Below are positions 1 to 7,162 of a stretch of DNA of 36,559 nt, one piece after another. Origin of the DNA: JAWLCA01 sp050485905 (GTDB lineage Bacteria > Pseudomonadota > Alphaproteobacteria > Rhodobacterales > Rhodobacteraceae); NCBI GenBank assembly GCA_050485905.1, contig JBJHCH010000026.1:1-36559 (forward strand). Direction: 5' to 3'. The stretch's first letter is position 1. The number at the start of each line of letters is the position of its first letter. Both the position numbers and the translations under genes were made by a program. The notes beneath the pieces are model-generated. The model was given only the letters and a program-made list of their open reading frames with translations, made no database searches and was not told the origin of the DNA.

Positions 1-52
1 GCTGAAAGTGGCAAAAGTTGACGGCTGTCAACACTTTCCAGTGTATTACCAA

Positions 53-72
53 GGGGTTCGCTGCAACACCCC
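53..72 (-). terminator. possible weak terminator after doc
   Basis: GGGGT (53-57) pairs with ACCCC (68-72) across a 10-base loop, just past the doc stop codon on the minus strand. There is no clear U-run. Two further small stems lie beyond it: GTTGAC/GTCAAC (17-22/27-32) and ACACT/AGTGT (31-35/40-44), which share bases and so could exclude each other. This could equally be regulatory sequence for a gene to the left of the window. Confidence 0.25.
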
Positions 73-84
73 TGGGCGCAACGC

Positions 85-468
85 TTACCCCTGACGCGCG
101 CGGTCGCGGAGCCAGTCGGCCAGGTCGCTCTCGTCCATCAACCCCTGGGCCGCGCGGATGATGGTCTGGCCGACATCTTCGGCGGCCCAGGTGATCTGGA
201 TGCCGTTCAGGTCGAGGCAGACGTCCATCGACTGATGCGCGGTGCGCTTGTTGCCGTCGTTGAAGCAATGACCCTGCGCGATGGCGACCGCATAGGCGGC
301 GGCAAGGTCGAAGGCATCGGCGATCATGCCGTAGGCGAGGCGGTTGTCCACCCGCGCGAGCGCGCCTTCGAGAGACTTGTCGCGGGCACGCCCCGGCAGT
401 TCGCCGGGGTTCAGCACCGCGTCGTGGACCTTCTCGACCAGTTCGGGCGAGAGCAGGGCAAAGGTCAT
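85..468 (-). CDS. doc: Doc-family toxin (death on curing) of a Phd/Doc toxin-antitoxin module
   Basis: A 127-residue Fic/Doc-fold protein. The Doc signature is intact at residues 67-76 (HCFNDGNKRT, matching HxFx[DN][AG]NKR), with the catalytic His67 and the Lys and Arg that hold the nucleotide. The length is normal for Doc. In characterised Doc toxins this site phosphorylates elongation factor EF-Tu and stops translation. The start ATG overlaps the stop of the upstream antitoxin gene (ATGA, 465-468), the usual toxin-antitoxin arrangement that keeps antitoxin synthesis ahead of toxin. That the target here is EF-Tu is known for the family and not shown by the sequence. Confidence 0.93.
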   Translation of the reverse strand: MTFALLSPELVEKVHDAVLNPGELPGRARDKSLEGALARVDNRLAYGMIADAFDLAAAYAVAIAQGHCFNDGNKRTAHQSMDVCLDLNGIQITWAAEDVGQTIIRAAQGLMDESDLADWLRDRARQG

Positions 469-716
469 TTGTCGCGCAGGTAGTCGAGAACCGGCTGGTT
501 GATCGCGCGGCGGCGGCGCAGGCTTTCCATCACCTCGTCCAGCGTGGCGGTGCGATGCTCGATCCCCTCCACCGCCTCGGCCGGGACGAAGTAGCCGACG
601 AGGGCGGAGTTCTTCAGGATCGCCACCGGCTTTCCGCCGGAGCGGGCAAGCACCTTATGGGGTTCGCGCATCTCGGTCATGGTGGCGATATGCGGGGTCA
701 GCAGGCGGCGGGTCAT
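465..716 (-). CDS. Phd/YefM-type antitoxin
   Basis: An 83-residue protein starting at the ATG at 716-714, preceded by GAAAGG. A longer in-frame reading from 776 has no ribosome binding site and would lie over the promoter region. The N-terminal half (MTRRLL, then EMREPHKVLARSGGKPVAILKN) has the layout of the Phd/YefM DNA-binding fold: a short strand, an amphipathic helix, and the 'GKPVAILKN' strand turn. The C-terminal half is charged and helical, as expected for the part that covers the toxin. It overlaps doc by four bases. It is expected to neutralise Doc and, with Doc, to repress its own promoter. Confidence 0.85.
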   Translation of the reverse strand: MTRRLLTPHIATMTEMREPHKVLARSGGKPVAILKNSALVGYFVPAEAVEGIEHRTATLDEVMESLRRRRAINQPVLDYLRDK

Positions 717-745
717 GGCGGTGCCTTTCGTGGTGTGCAGTGGAG

Positions 746-776
746 TGTATATTGGGATGGGCGGTTTGTCATGCAA
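746..776 (-). promoter_or_regulatory. candidate promoter of the phd-doc operon
   Basis: On the minus strand TTGCAT (776-771) and TATACA (751-746) resemble -35 and -10 boxes, but the 19-base spacing is longer than ideal. The -10 lies about 30 bases ahead of the antitoxin start codon. This is the only AT-rich patch there. Confidence 0.35.
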
Positions 777-1082
777 GATTGTGTGTGGTGAGGATCGGTC
801 CGGCCGCAGGCCGGATCGGACCGTCCAGTGGACGGTCCGAAGTGACGAACGGTGAGGGCCGCCCGGACGAGGCCCCGGTGGGGCGTCGTCAGGCCCGAAC
901 GCCCGAGGCGCGAGCCGAGGGCAGAGCGCAAGCGGAGGGCCGGGAGGCGAGAAGCGTTCGGTGAGGGTGTGCGCAACGGAGGGCAGCGCCCGGCCCGAGG
1001 GGTGGGGGCTGAAAGCGCCCGCCCCTGGGGGGCGGGTCGGGCGCTGCCCGCTCGGGGACCGGGGTTTGCGCAGCCTACTCTG
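777..1082. repeat. gene-free, palindrome-rich intergenic element (possible structured RNA or dispersed repeat)
   Basis: No convincing gene lies in these 306 bases; open frames here are low-complexity Arg/Gly/Ala strings. The sequence is full of inverted repeats. TCCGGCC/GGCCGGA (799-805/809-815) is followed at once by a perfect 12-bp hairpin, TCGGACCGTCCA/TGGACGGTCCGA (816-827/829-840). Further right GGGCAGCGCCCG (981-992) pairs with CGGGCGCTGCCC (1038-1049), enclosing CCCGCCCC/GGGGCGGG (1018-1025/1029-1036), and the outer TGCGCAA/TTGCGCA (970-976/1066-1072) lines up outside it. The middle (about 845-965) is purine-rich with no clear fold. It may be a family of extragenic repeats, a terminator pair for the flanking genes, or a structured RNA. 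Confidence 0.6.
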
Positions 1083-2084
1083 CTAACATGCGCTATCTAA
1101 TGTACTAATTGCGGGTCCAAGATAGTACTCATAGGTTACATCTTGAGGAACAATCCGATTTATGCACTCTACGGTCAATAGGCCATCTTTAATTGGTCTG
1201 CCAAAAAAAGAGATATTCTTGTGCTCACGCTCTGCAACTTGCTGAAAGTAACTTTTCGAGATGAACCCGTCATATCCAAGTTCGTGAATATGCTGCGAGA
1301 GCTTTTGACAGATATTATAGCTGTCGCTATCGAAGATCAGGCACGTGAGCCAAATGTCTGGATCTTCAAATGGGGTAGTGTCGCGTTTGGTGGAGCTCGT
1401 AAGATCTAGTATTTTTATTGCTTTAGTTGGCCGTAAGGTTGCAAGATAGATTTCATCTTTTACGGTTATCCGGCTCTCGTGCAAACAGGTTTCAATATCA
1501 AGTGCTGCATAAAGGACAGGCAGGCTAGCGCAGTCAAAACGCCCGAAGGATTTTCGATACTCATCCGGAGGGGAACAAAATCGCTCGTCTGGGAAATTCC
1601 CGTCTAAATTTCTTTGTATTCTAAAAAATATGCTCTGAGAGTCCAGCTTAACCGCAGTATAGCTTTCGCAAATATAATCGAAGTCTTCTCGAGTCCACTG
1701 TTGGGTGCCGTCATCCTCATAAGGTTTTCCAAACATCCAAAGCGGGGGGCCATAGAAGAAGCATTTGATACCAAACGAAGTGCTTAGGAGAACAATATCC
1801 TTTCTAAGCGCGTCAGGCCCGAAAAGATCATAGTCCCTTTCGGTGTCGTTGACCACTATCTGACTCGCTAGCCAACCACGCCCTTTGAAGCTGGAGCCGT
1901 ACTGGAAGAACTCAACGCACACTTGTTCCAGGCTTTCGAGGGAAAGCTTAGAACCTGTAGTAGACCCACAGTTTGGGCAAGCTGCATTAGAAGTCTTTGC
2001 GTATCTGCTTGCCGTTGCTCTTAGTCCAAAATCTCCAAAACAGTTCGAACAGGCAATAAAGTCCGCCGTATTGGAAATACTCAC
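1083..2084 (-). CDS. RES-domain protein with N-terminal zinc ribbon, toxin-like, no antitoxin seen
   Basis: 333 residues from the GTG at 2084-2082, which shares four bases (GTGA) with the thyX stop; another in-frame GTG lies at 2111. Two cysteine knuckles (CSNC at 12-15, CPNC at 36-39) form a likely zinc ribbon. A middle segment follows that may match the HEPN/RES N-terminal domain seen before some RES domains. The C-terminal half carries RES features: FFRIQR (153-158), GRFD (181-184), Tyr192 in LPVLYAA and Glu203 in CLHES. RES toxins studied so far break down NAD+. The gene is clearly AT-richer than its neighbours (bases 1201-1320 are 40% G+C), which suggests horizontal acquisition. The usual RES antitoxin (Xre/MbcA type) is not adjacent. 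The family call is firm; NAD+ activity is inferred. Confidence 0.75.
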   Translation of the reverse strand: MSISNTADFIACSNCFGDFGLRATASRYAKTSNAACPNCGSTTGSKLSLESLEQVCVEFFQYGSSFKGRGWLASQIVVNDTERDYDLFGPDALRKDIVLLSTSFGIKCFFYGPPLWMFGKPYEDDGTQQWTREDFDYICESYTAVKLDSQSIFFRIQRNLDGNFPDERFCSPPDEYRKSFGRFDCASLPVLYAALDIETCLHESRITVKDEIYLATLRPTKAIKILDLTSSTKRDTTPFEDPDIWLTCLIFDSDSYNICQKLSQHIHELGYDGFISKSYFQQVAEREHKNISFFGRPIKDGLLTVECINRIVPQDVTYEYYLGPAISTLDSAC

Positions 2085-2986
2085 CCCAGCACCCCCTGAA
2101 ACTCCCGCCACTCCCCCTTGCTCATGCCAGAGGTTTCCTGCGTGACTTCCTCACCCTTCAGCATCCGGCGGATGCAATCAAGGGCCTTGGCGGACAGTGT
2201 AGCACCCCCCATGCGGTAATCCTGAAACGCGCCATAGGCCAGCGGCACCCAGTCGGCGACGCAATTCGCAATGGCCTCGGCATAGACCCGGATCTCGTAT
2301 TGCGCGTGCGCATCGGCGCGCAGGCGCAGGAAGTGGAACAGGTTGTGCAGGTCGGTCTTCCAGTACCACTGGGTATAGACATTGGCGGGCAGGTTCATGC
2401 GGGCGAGCTCTCGGGCCAGCCCTTGTTGGCCGTCCTGTGACAGCATGTCCTGATAATGGTCATAGGCGCGGGCGGCGTCGGATTTCAGCATCTCTAGCAC
2501 GCGGGCGGCTTCGTCACCCTGCAGCACCTCTCCGCGCCCCTGGTTGTTGACGGTGGATTGCGCGGCAAGCTGGTCGGGCGCGGGGATGTAGAATTCGCGG
2601 TCGAGGATCGAATAGCGGGCGGAATATTCGTTCACATTGGCAGTGCGGTGGCGGATCCACTGGCGGGCGACGAATACGGGCAGTTTGACGTGCAGCTTGA
2701 TCTCGCACATCTCGAACGGGGTGGAATGCCAGTGACGCATCAGGTAGCGGATCAGCCCCTCGTCATTCGAGACGTGTTTCGTGCCGGCGCCGTAGCTGAC
2801 GCGGGCGGCCTGCACGATGGCGGCGTCGTCGCCCATGTAGTCGATGACGCGGATGAAGCCGTGGTCGAGGACCGGGTGGGCGAGGTAGAGGTGGCTCTCC
2901 ATCCCGTCGGCCACGGCGCGGAGCGTGGGGCGGGGGGTGGCCCGGGCGGCCGCGATCTCGGCCAGTTGGTCGTCGGTCAGGGGCAT
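2081..2986 (-). CDS. thyX: FAD-dependent thymidylate synthase ThyX
   Basis: 301 residues. ThyX makes dTMP from dUMP, using methylene-tetrahydrofolate and reduced FAD. The defining RHR-x7-S motif is intact (Arg112-His-Arg114 to Ser122), embedded in WIRHRTANVNEYSARYS. The C-terminal Tyr/Trp/His-rich region (YTQWYWKTDLHNLFHFLRLR) and YEIRVYAEAI are also typical. An N-terminal extension of about 35 residues precedes the core, as in many alphaproteobacterial homologues. The start has GGAAGG about 8 bases upstream. It is transcribed away from the glyoxalase gene and its stop overlaps the start of the RES-domain gene. Confidence 0.96.
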   Translation of the reverse strand: MPLTDDQLAEIAAARATPRPTLRAVADGMESHLYLAHPVLDHGFIRVIDYMGDDAAIVQAARVSYGAGTKHVSNDEGLIRYLMRHWHSTPFEMCEIKLHVKLPVFVARQWIRHRTANVNEYSARYSILDREFYIPAPDQLAAQSTVNNQGRGEVLQGDEAARVLEMLKSDAARAYDHYQDMLSQDGQQGLARELARMNLPANVYTQWYWKTDLHNLFHFLRLRADAHAQYEIRVYAEAIANCVADWVPLAYGAFQDYRMGGATLSAKALDCIRRMLKGEEVTQETSGMSKGEWREFQGVLG

Positions 2987-3024
2987 GGATGGGTCCTTCC
3001 GCCAGCGGTTGAGTCGGCGGACAC

Positions 3025-3030
3025 TATATA
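3025..3030 (-). promoter_or_regulatory. candidate -10 box of thyX
   Basis: TATATA stands out in GC-rich surroundings, about 40 bases ahead of the thyX start codon. No good -35 box is visible at the expected distance, and the palindromic hexamer could serve either strand. Confidence 0.3.
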
Positions 3031-3121
3031 TGGCAGCGGGCGATGCGGGAACGCCAAGATGCAGGGTGGGTGGCGTTTCGGGCCGGGCGGGCTATTGTTG
3101 GGAAAACTCAGGAGGATGACG

Positions 3122-3550
3122 ATGAAGGTGAAGTATCTGCATACGATGGTCCGGGTGAAGGACCTGGAGGCGTCGATGGCGTTCTACCGGCTGATCGGGC
3201 TGGAGGAGACGCATCGGAACGAGAGCGAGAAGGGGCGCTTCACGCTGGTGTTCATGGCGCCGCCGGGGCAGCCGGAATGCCCGGTGGAGCTGACCTACAA
3301 CTGGGACGGCGACGACGGGCTGCCCAGCGACAGCCGGCATTTCGGCCATCTGGCCTATGAGGTGGAGGATGTCTATGCGATGTGCCAGCACCTGATGGAC
3401 AATGGCGTGACGATCAACCGCCCGCCGCGGGACGGGCGGATGGCGTTCGTGAGGAGCCCCGACAACATCTCGATCGAGTTCCTGCAGCAGGGCGACGCGA
3501 AGGCACCGGCAGAGCCGTGGGCCAGCATGGACAACACCGGCCACTGGTGA
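3122..3550 (+). CDS. gloA: glyoxalase I (lactoylglutathione lyase)
   Basis: 142 residues. GloA isomerises the hemithioacetal of methylglyoxal and glutathione to S-lactoylglutathione. The four metal ligands of the vicinal oxygen chelate fold are at His7, Glu56, His76 and Glu119, close to the positions in the E. coli enzyme. The start at 3122 is chosen because AGGAGG (3110-3115) sits six bases upstream; the ATG at 3116 directly touches that sequence and is less likely. The stop overlaps the GTG of the next gene (GTGA, 3547-3550), so the two are probably co-translated. Confidence 0.93.
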   Translation: MKVKYLHTMVRVKDLEASMAFYRLIGLEETHRNESEKGRFTLVFMAPPGQPECPVELTYNWDGDDGLPSDSRHFGHLAYEVEDVYAMCQHLMDNGVTINRPPRDGRMAFVRSPDNISIEFLQQGDAKAPAEPWASMDNTGHW

Positions 3551-4293
3551 TCCGCGCGGCCCTGCTGGCGTCCGTTCTTGCGGGCACGCTGGCGGGGCCG
3601 GCGGATGCCACCTGCCGCCAGGCGCTGGCGGTGGGGCTGGACGTGTCGGCCTCGGTCGATCATCTGGACTATGTGCTGCAGGCCGAGGGGATGGCGCGGG
3701 CGCTGGTGGCGCCGGATGTGGTGGCGGCCTTCCTGTCACCCGGCGAGCCGGTGGCGCTGGCGCTGTTCGAGTGGAGCGGGACGGGATACCAGCGGGTGAT
3801 CCAGCCCTGGGTGATGGTAACGGATGCGGGCGTGCTGGAGGATGTGGCGGCACGGGTGGCGGCGCATCGGCGGACGCACTGGCAGGGGGCGACGGCGATC
3901 GGCTCGGCAATCCTTTACGGCGGCGCGATGCTGGCGGAGGGGCCGGTCTGCGCGCGGGCGACGCTGGATATCTCGGGCGACGGGGTGACGAACGACGGCC
4001 CGCCCCCCGCCGTGGCCCATGCGGCGCCGGAGTTGCAGGGCGTGACGATCAACGGGCTGGCGATCACCGGCGACCTGCCGATGGATCACGAGGGGCTGCG
4101 TGACGGGATCGGGCCGCTGACGCGCTACTACCGGGACAACGTGATCAAGGGCCCCGGCGCCTTTGTCGAGGTCGCCACGGATTTCGAGGATTTCGAACGC
4201 GCGATGCGGCGGAAGCTGGTGCGCGAGTTGCTGGACACGCTGTCGGATCTGCCGGCGGAGGCCCGTGAGTTGGCCGCCGCCGGGCAGCGGTGA
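3547..4293 (+). CDS. DUF1194 protein, secreted VWA-like domain
   Basis: 248 residues from a GTG overlapping the gloA stop. A signal peptide is clear (Ile-Arg, then a hydrophobic Ala/Leu stretch, cleavage near PADA at about residue 21). The mature protein opens with AVGLDVSASVD, a metal-ion-dependent adhesion (MIDAS) DxSxS motif, then 'WQGATAIGSAI', 'DISGDGVTNDG' and a C-terminal 'FVEVATDFEDFERAMRRKL'; this is the DUF1194 pattern. A periplasmic or secreted role in protein binding is likely, but no substrate is known. It converges with the next gene, and the stop codons abut with no gap. Confidence 0.85.
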   Translation: MIRAALLASVLAGTLAGPADATCRQALAVGLDVSASVDHLDYVLQAEGMARALVAPDVVAAFLSPGEPVALALFEWSGTGYQRVIQPWVMVTDAGVLEDVAARVAAHRRTHWQGATAIGSAILYGGAMLAEGPVCARATLDISGDGVTNDGPPPAVAHAAPELQGVTINGLAITGDLPMDHEGLRDGIGPLTRYYRDNVIKGPGAFVEVATDFEDFERAMRRKLVRELLDTLSDLPAEARELAAAGQR

Positions 4294-4704
4294 TCAGCGG
4301 ACGATCAGCACCGAACACTCGGCATGGCGCACGACCTTGGACGCGGTGGAACCGATGAAGTAATCCCGCAGGTCAGGCCGGTGCGAGGCGATCATGATGA
4401 GGTCGCATCCGTTATCCTTTGCCGCGCCGAGAATCCCGATGGAGGGGCTGCCGGTGCGCACCGTCGCCTCCGAGACCATGTTGGCATCGCTGGCGAGTGC
4501 CTGAAGCGCGGCCAGCGCCTCGGTCTTGCGTTCGGACAGGACCCTGTCCGGGATCTCGGCGGCGATGTAGGCAGGCACTTCGTCCAGCACATAGAGCAGG
4601 TGGATCTTGCCGCCTGTGTCGAGAAGCTGGATCGCCTTGGCCATCAGCATCTTGCCAAGATCGCCATGCCCGATGTCCACCGGGACCAGGATTGACTTGT
4701 ACAT
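4294..4704 (-). CDS. universal stress protein (UspA family)
   Basis: 136 residues, one Usp domain: MYKSILVPVDI at the start and the final strand 'GSTASKVVRHAECSVLIVR'. The ATP-binding consensus G-2x-G-9x-G(S/T) is only half present. The GS of the last element is kept, but the two glycines before it are replaced (ASHRPDLRDYFIGS). Nucleotide binding may therefore be weak or absent. A strong GAGGAGG precedes the ATG. It is downstream of and parallel to the ABC transporter genes (72-base gap), so it may share their transcript. Function in stress survival is known only for the family. Confidence 0.88.
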   Translation of the reverse strand: MYKSILVPVDIGHGDLGKMLMAKAIQLLDTGGKIHLLYVLDEVPAYIAAEIPDRVLSERKTEALAALQALASDANMVSEATVRTGSPSIGILGAAKDNGCDLIMIASHRPDLRDYFIGSTASKVVRHAECSVLIVR

Positions 4705-4776
4705 AGTTGTCCTCCTCTCGCTTTCGTCTGCGGCACCCTAGCAGAGCCGTCGCGGCAGCGAGTTGATCTAGAGCAA

Positions 4777-6861
4777 CTATTCGGCCGCGACCTTGATGAC
4801 GGGTTCCATCTGCTCGAGAACCTGATCCGGCAGGTGACACTTGATCTGGTGATCGCCGGGCAGACGGCGCATCGGGGGCACCTCTGTCTCACAGATATTG
4901 CCGGGCACCTGCGTTTTCCAGCGGCACCGGGTCTGGAACGGGCAGCCGGGCGGCGGATTCATGGCTGATGGGATGTCGCCTTCCAGCACGATATGCTTCT
5001 TTTCCACATGGGTGTCGGCAATGGGCACGGCGGACAGAAGTGCCTCGGTATAGGGGTGATAGGGCGGGGCGAAGACCTGATCGGTGGTGCCCAGTTCGAC
5101 CACATGGCCCAGATACATCACCATCACCCGGTCGGAGAGGTAACGCACGATGGAAAGATCGTGACTGATGAACAATAGCGTGGTGCGGTTCTTGCGCTGA
5201 ATGTCCATCAGCAGTTCCGTGACCGCCGCCTGAACGCTGACGTCCAGCGCCGAAACTGGTTCGTCGGCCACCACGACGCGGGCGCCACCGGCAAAGGCCC
5301 GCGCAATCCCCACCCGCTGCTTCTGTCCGCCCGAAAGCTGGCGCGGCATCCGGTCGGCAAACTCTCGCGGCAGCTTCACCAGATCCAGCAATTGCAGCAT
5401 CCGCTCGCGCCGTTCTGCGTCCGACTTGCCCTCGCCGAAGATCTCCAGCGCGCGGATGATCTGGCGGCCCACGGTCATCGACGGGTTGAGCGTGTCGAAG
5501 GGGTTCTGGAACACCATCTGAACGGTGGAGACGGTATCGGTGTTCCGCTTCTCGATCGGCGTATCCTGAATCGACTGGTTATAGAGGAAGATCTGCCCGT
5601 CGGTGGCGGTTTCCAGCCCCATCAGCACCTTGGCAAAGGTGGACTTGCCGCAGCCGGATTCGCCGACGATGGCCAGTGTCTCGCCCTCGCGCGCATCGAA
5701 GCTGAGCGTCTCGTTGGCCTTTACGACGCGGGTGTCGCCGCCGCCGAACAGGCCGCCGCCCGACACCTCGTAGTATTTCTTCAGATCCTCGAAGCGCAGG
5801 ACCACGTCGCCCACCGGGGTCTTCTCGGTGGATTGCGCCACGTTCGGCGGCGCGTCCCAGTCGATTTCAGACCAGCGCAGGCAACGCGTCTCGTGCCGGT
5901 CGCCGTCGGGGACCGGCTGCATGGCGATGTCGGTGGCGTCGCAATGCCCCTTGACGAAATAGCTGCAGCGCGGGCCGAAGTTGCAGCCCGGCGGGCGTTC
6001 ATGGGGCAGGGGGAAGTTGCCGGGGATGGCAACGAGCGGCCGGGCGTTCTTGTCGGCACCGGGCAGCGGGATGGAGCGGAACAGCGCCTGGGTATAGGGG
6101 TGGCGCATCTTGTCGAAAACCTCTTCGACGCGCCCCGTCTCCACCGCCTCGCCGGAATACATCACGCACAGCCGGTCGCAGACCTCCAGCACAAGGCCGA
6201 GGTTGTGGGAGATGAACAGCATCGAGGTGCCGTATTTCTGGCCCAGTTCCTTGACCAGCGCGACGATCCCGGCCTCGACCGTGACATCCAGCGCGGTGGT
6301 GGGTTCGTCGAGGATCAAGAGCGCCGGTTTCGACATCAGCGCCATTGCTATGACGATGCGCTGCTGCTGGCCCCCCGAAAGCTGGTGCGGATAGCTTTGC
6401 AGGATGCGGTCGGGGTCGGGCAGGCGCACGTCGGCGACGATCTGCCGGGCGAGTTTCAGCGCCTCGTCCCTTGCCATGCCCTGATGGATCATCGGCACCT
6501 CGGCCAGTTGCATCCCGATCTTCATCGCCGGGTTCAGGCTGGCCATCGGCTCCTGATAGATCATCGCGATCTCTGATCCGCGGATCTTGCGCAACTCCTC
6601 CTCCGACATGGTGGTGATGTCGCGCCCCTTGAAGCGGATCGACCCGCCGGTGATGCGGCCGTTCTTGCCCAGATCGCGCATCACCCCCAGCGCGACGGTG
6701 GACTTTCCGCAACCGCTCTCGCCCACCAGCCCCATCGCCTCGCCCGGCAGGACGGTGCAGGAGAAATCCATCACCGCCGGGATCTCTCGCAGGCGGGTGA
6801 AGAAGGAGATCGACAGGTTCTCGATCTCAAGGATCGGTTTCGACGGGTCCCAGTCGGTCAT
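4777..6861 (-). CDS. fused double ATPase of a dipeptide/oligopeptide ABC transporter (DppD-DppF type)
   Basis: 694 residues with two complete ABC cassettes in one chain. Domain 1: Walker A 47-55 (GESGCGKST), signature LSGGQQQR (161-168), Walker B LLILDEP, and the oligopeptide-transporter C-terminal motif PPGCNFGPRC (290-299). Domain 2: Walker A 400-408, signature LSGGQKQR (509-516), Walker B VVADEP, and a second PPGC...RC motif near the end. It powers import from the cytoplasmic face. The start at 6861 is preferred to 6930 because the extra 23 residues are low-complexity and the conserved frame starts at MTDWDPSKPILEIENL. It lies 301 bases downstream of the permease gene, with a small opposite-strand gene between. 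Confidence 0.93.
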   Translation of the reverse strand: MTDWDPSKPILEIENLSISFFTRLREIPAVMDFSCTVLPGEAMGLVGESGCGKSTVALGVMRDLGKNGRITGGSIRFKGRDITTMSEEELRKIRGSEIAMIYQEPMASLNPAMKIGMQLAEVPMIHQGMARDEALKLARQIVADVRLPDPDRILQSYPHQLSGGQQQRIVIAMALMSKPALLILDEPTTALDVTVEAGIVALVKELGQKYGTSMLFISHNLGLVLEVCDRLCVMYSGEAVETGRVEEVFDKMRHPYTQALFRSIPLPGADKNARPLVAIPGNFPLPHERPPGCNFGPRCSYFVKGHCDATDIAMQPVPDGDRHETRCLRWSEIDWDAPPNVAQSTEKTPVGDVVLRFEDLKKYYEVSGGGLFGGGDTRVVKANETLSFDAREGETLAIVGESGCGKSTFAKVLMGLETATDGQIFLYNQSIQDTPIEKRNTDTVSTVQMVFQNPFDTLNPSMTVGRQIIRALEIFGEGKSDAERRERMLQLLDLVKLPREFADRMPRQLSGGQKQRVGIARAFAGGARVVVADEPVSALDVSVQAAVTELLMDIQRKNRTTLLFISHDLSIVRYLSDRVMVMYLGHVVELGTTDQVFAPPYHPYTEALLSAVPIADTHVEKKHIVLEGDIPSAMNPPPGCPFQTRCRWKTQVPGNICETEVPPMRRLPGDHQIKCHLPDQVLEQMEPVIKVAAE

Positions 6862-6990
6862 GGCGTGGGTCCTGTGCTGGGGTGGGGGGCGGCGGCGCGC
6901 AGCCGGGGGATGCGCGCAAGGATGATGCAACGCGAGGGAACCGGATGGGGGCCGGGACGTTTGGTAGGCAGTGAAAGAGGAGACAAAATC

Positions 6991-7065
6991 ATGCCTATCA
7001 TTCTTTGGCTTCTTGGCGTTCCGCTCAGCCTGGTCATCGTGCTGATGCTGGTCGGCGTCGTCTGA
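6991..7065 (+). CDS. 24-residue single-span membrane peptide
   Basis: A short gene, beginning MPIILWLLGVPL and ending in LVGVV, that is hydrophobic throughout and could cross the membrane once. AGAGGAGA sits just ahead of the ATG with good spacing. A strong stem-loop terminator follows 17 bases after the stop (7083-7123). This complete layout argues it is real despite its length. It runs opposite to the ABC transporter genes on both sides, so its transcript is antisense to the permease-ATPase gap. I recall similar tiny 'LWLLGVPL' peptides in other alphaproteobacteria but cannot name a family. The function is unknown. Confidence 0.6.
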   Translation: MPIILWLLGVPLSLVIVLMLVGVV

Positions 7066-7082
7066 TCCGACACGATCCGCGA

Positions 7083-7123
7083 AACGGGGCGGTGCATTGC
7101 GGTGCGCCGCCCCGTTGCCGTTT
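7083..7123 (+). terminator. stem-loop terminator of the small membrane-peptide gene
   Basis: A 10-bp perfect stem, AACGGGGCGG (7083-7092) with CCGCCCCGTT (7107-7116), has a 14-base loop and is followed by TTGCCGTTT. It lies just after the 24-codon gene. On the opposite strand it could also act as a processing or attenuation site between the permease and ATPase genes. Confidence 0.65.
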
Positions 7124-7162
7124 GGGGAATGCTCGCGCGGTGCTGGGCGGCGCGGGTCATCG

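Noticed and set aside
740..1100. Open frames of 74-87 codons on both strands in the palindrome-rich region
   Set aside because: They are low-complexity Arg/Ala/Gly strings driven by GC content, differ by frame, have no ribosome binding site and lie over inverted repeats.
2558..3121. N-terminal extension of the glyoxalase frame upstream of 3122
   Set aside because: It runs antisense through thyX, and the ribosome binding site AGGAGG fixes the start at 3122.
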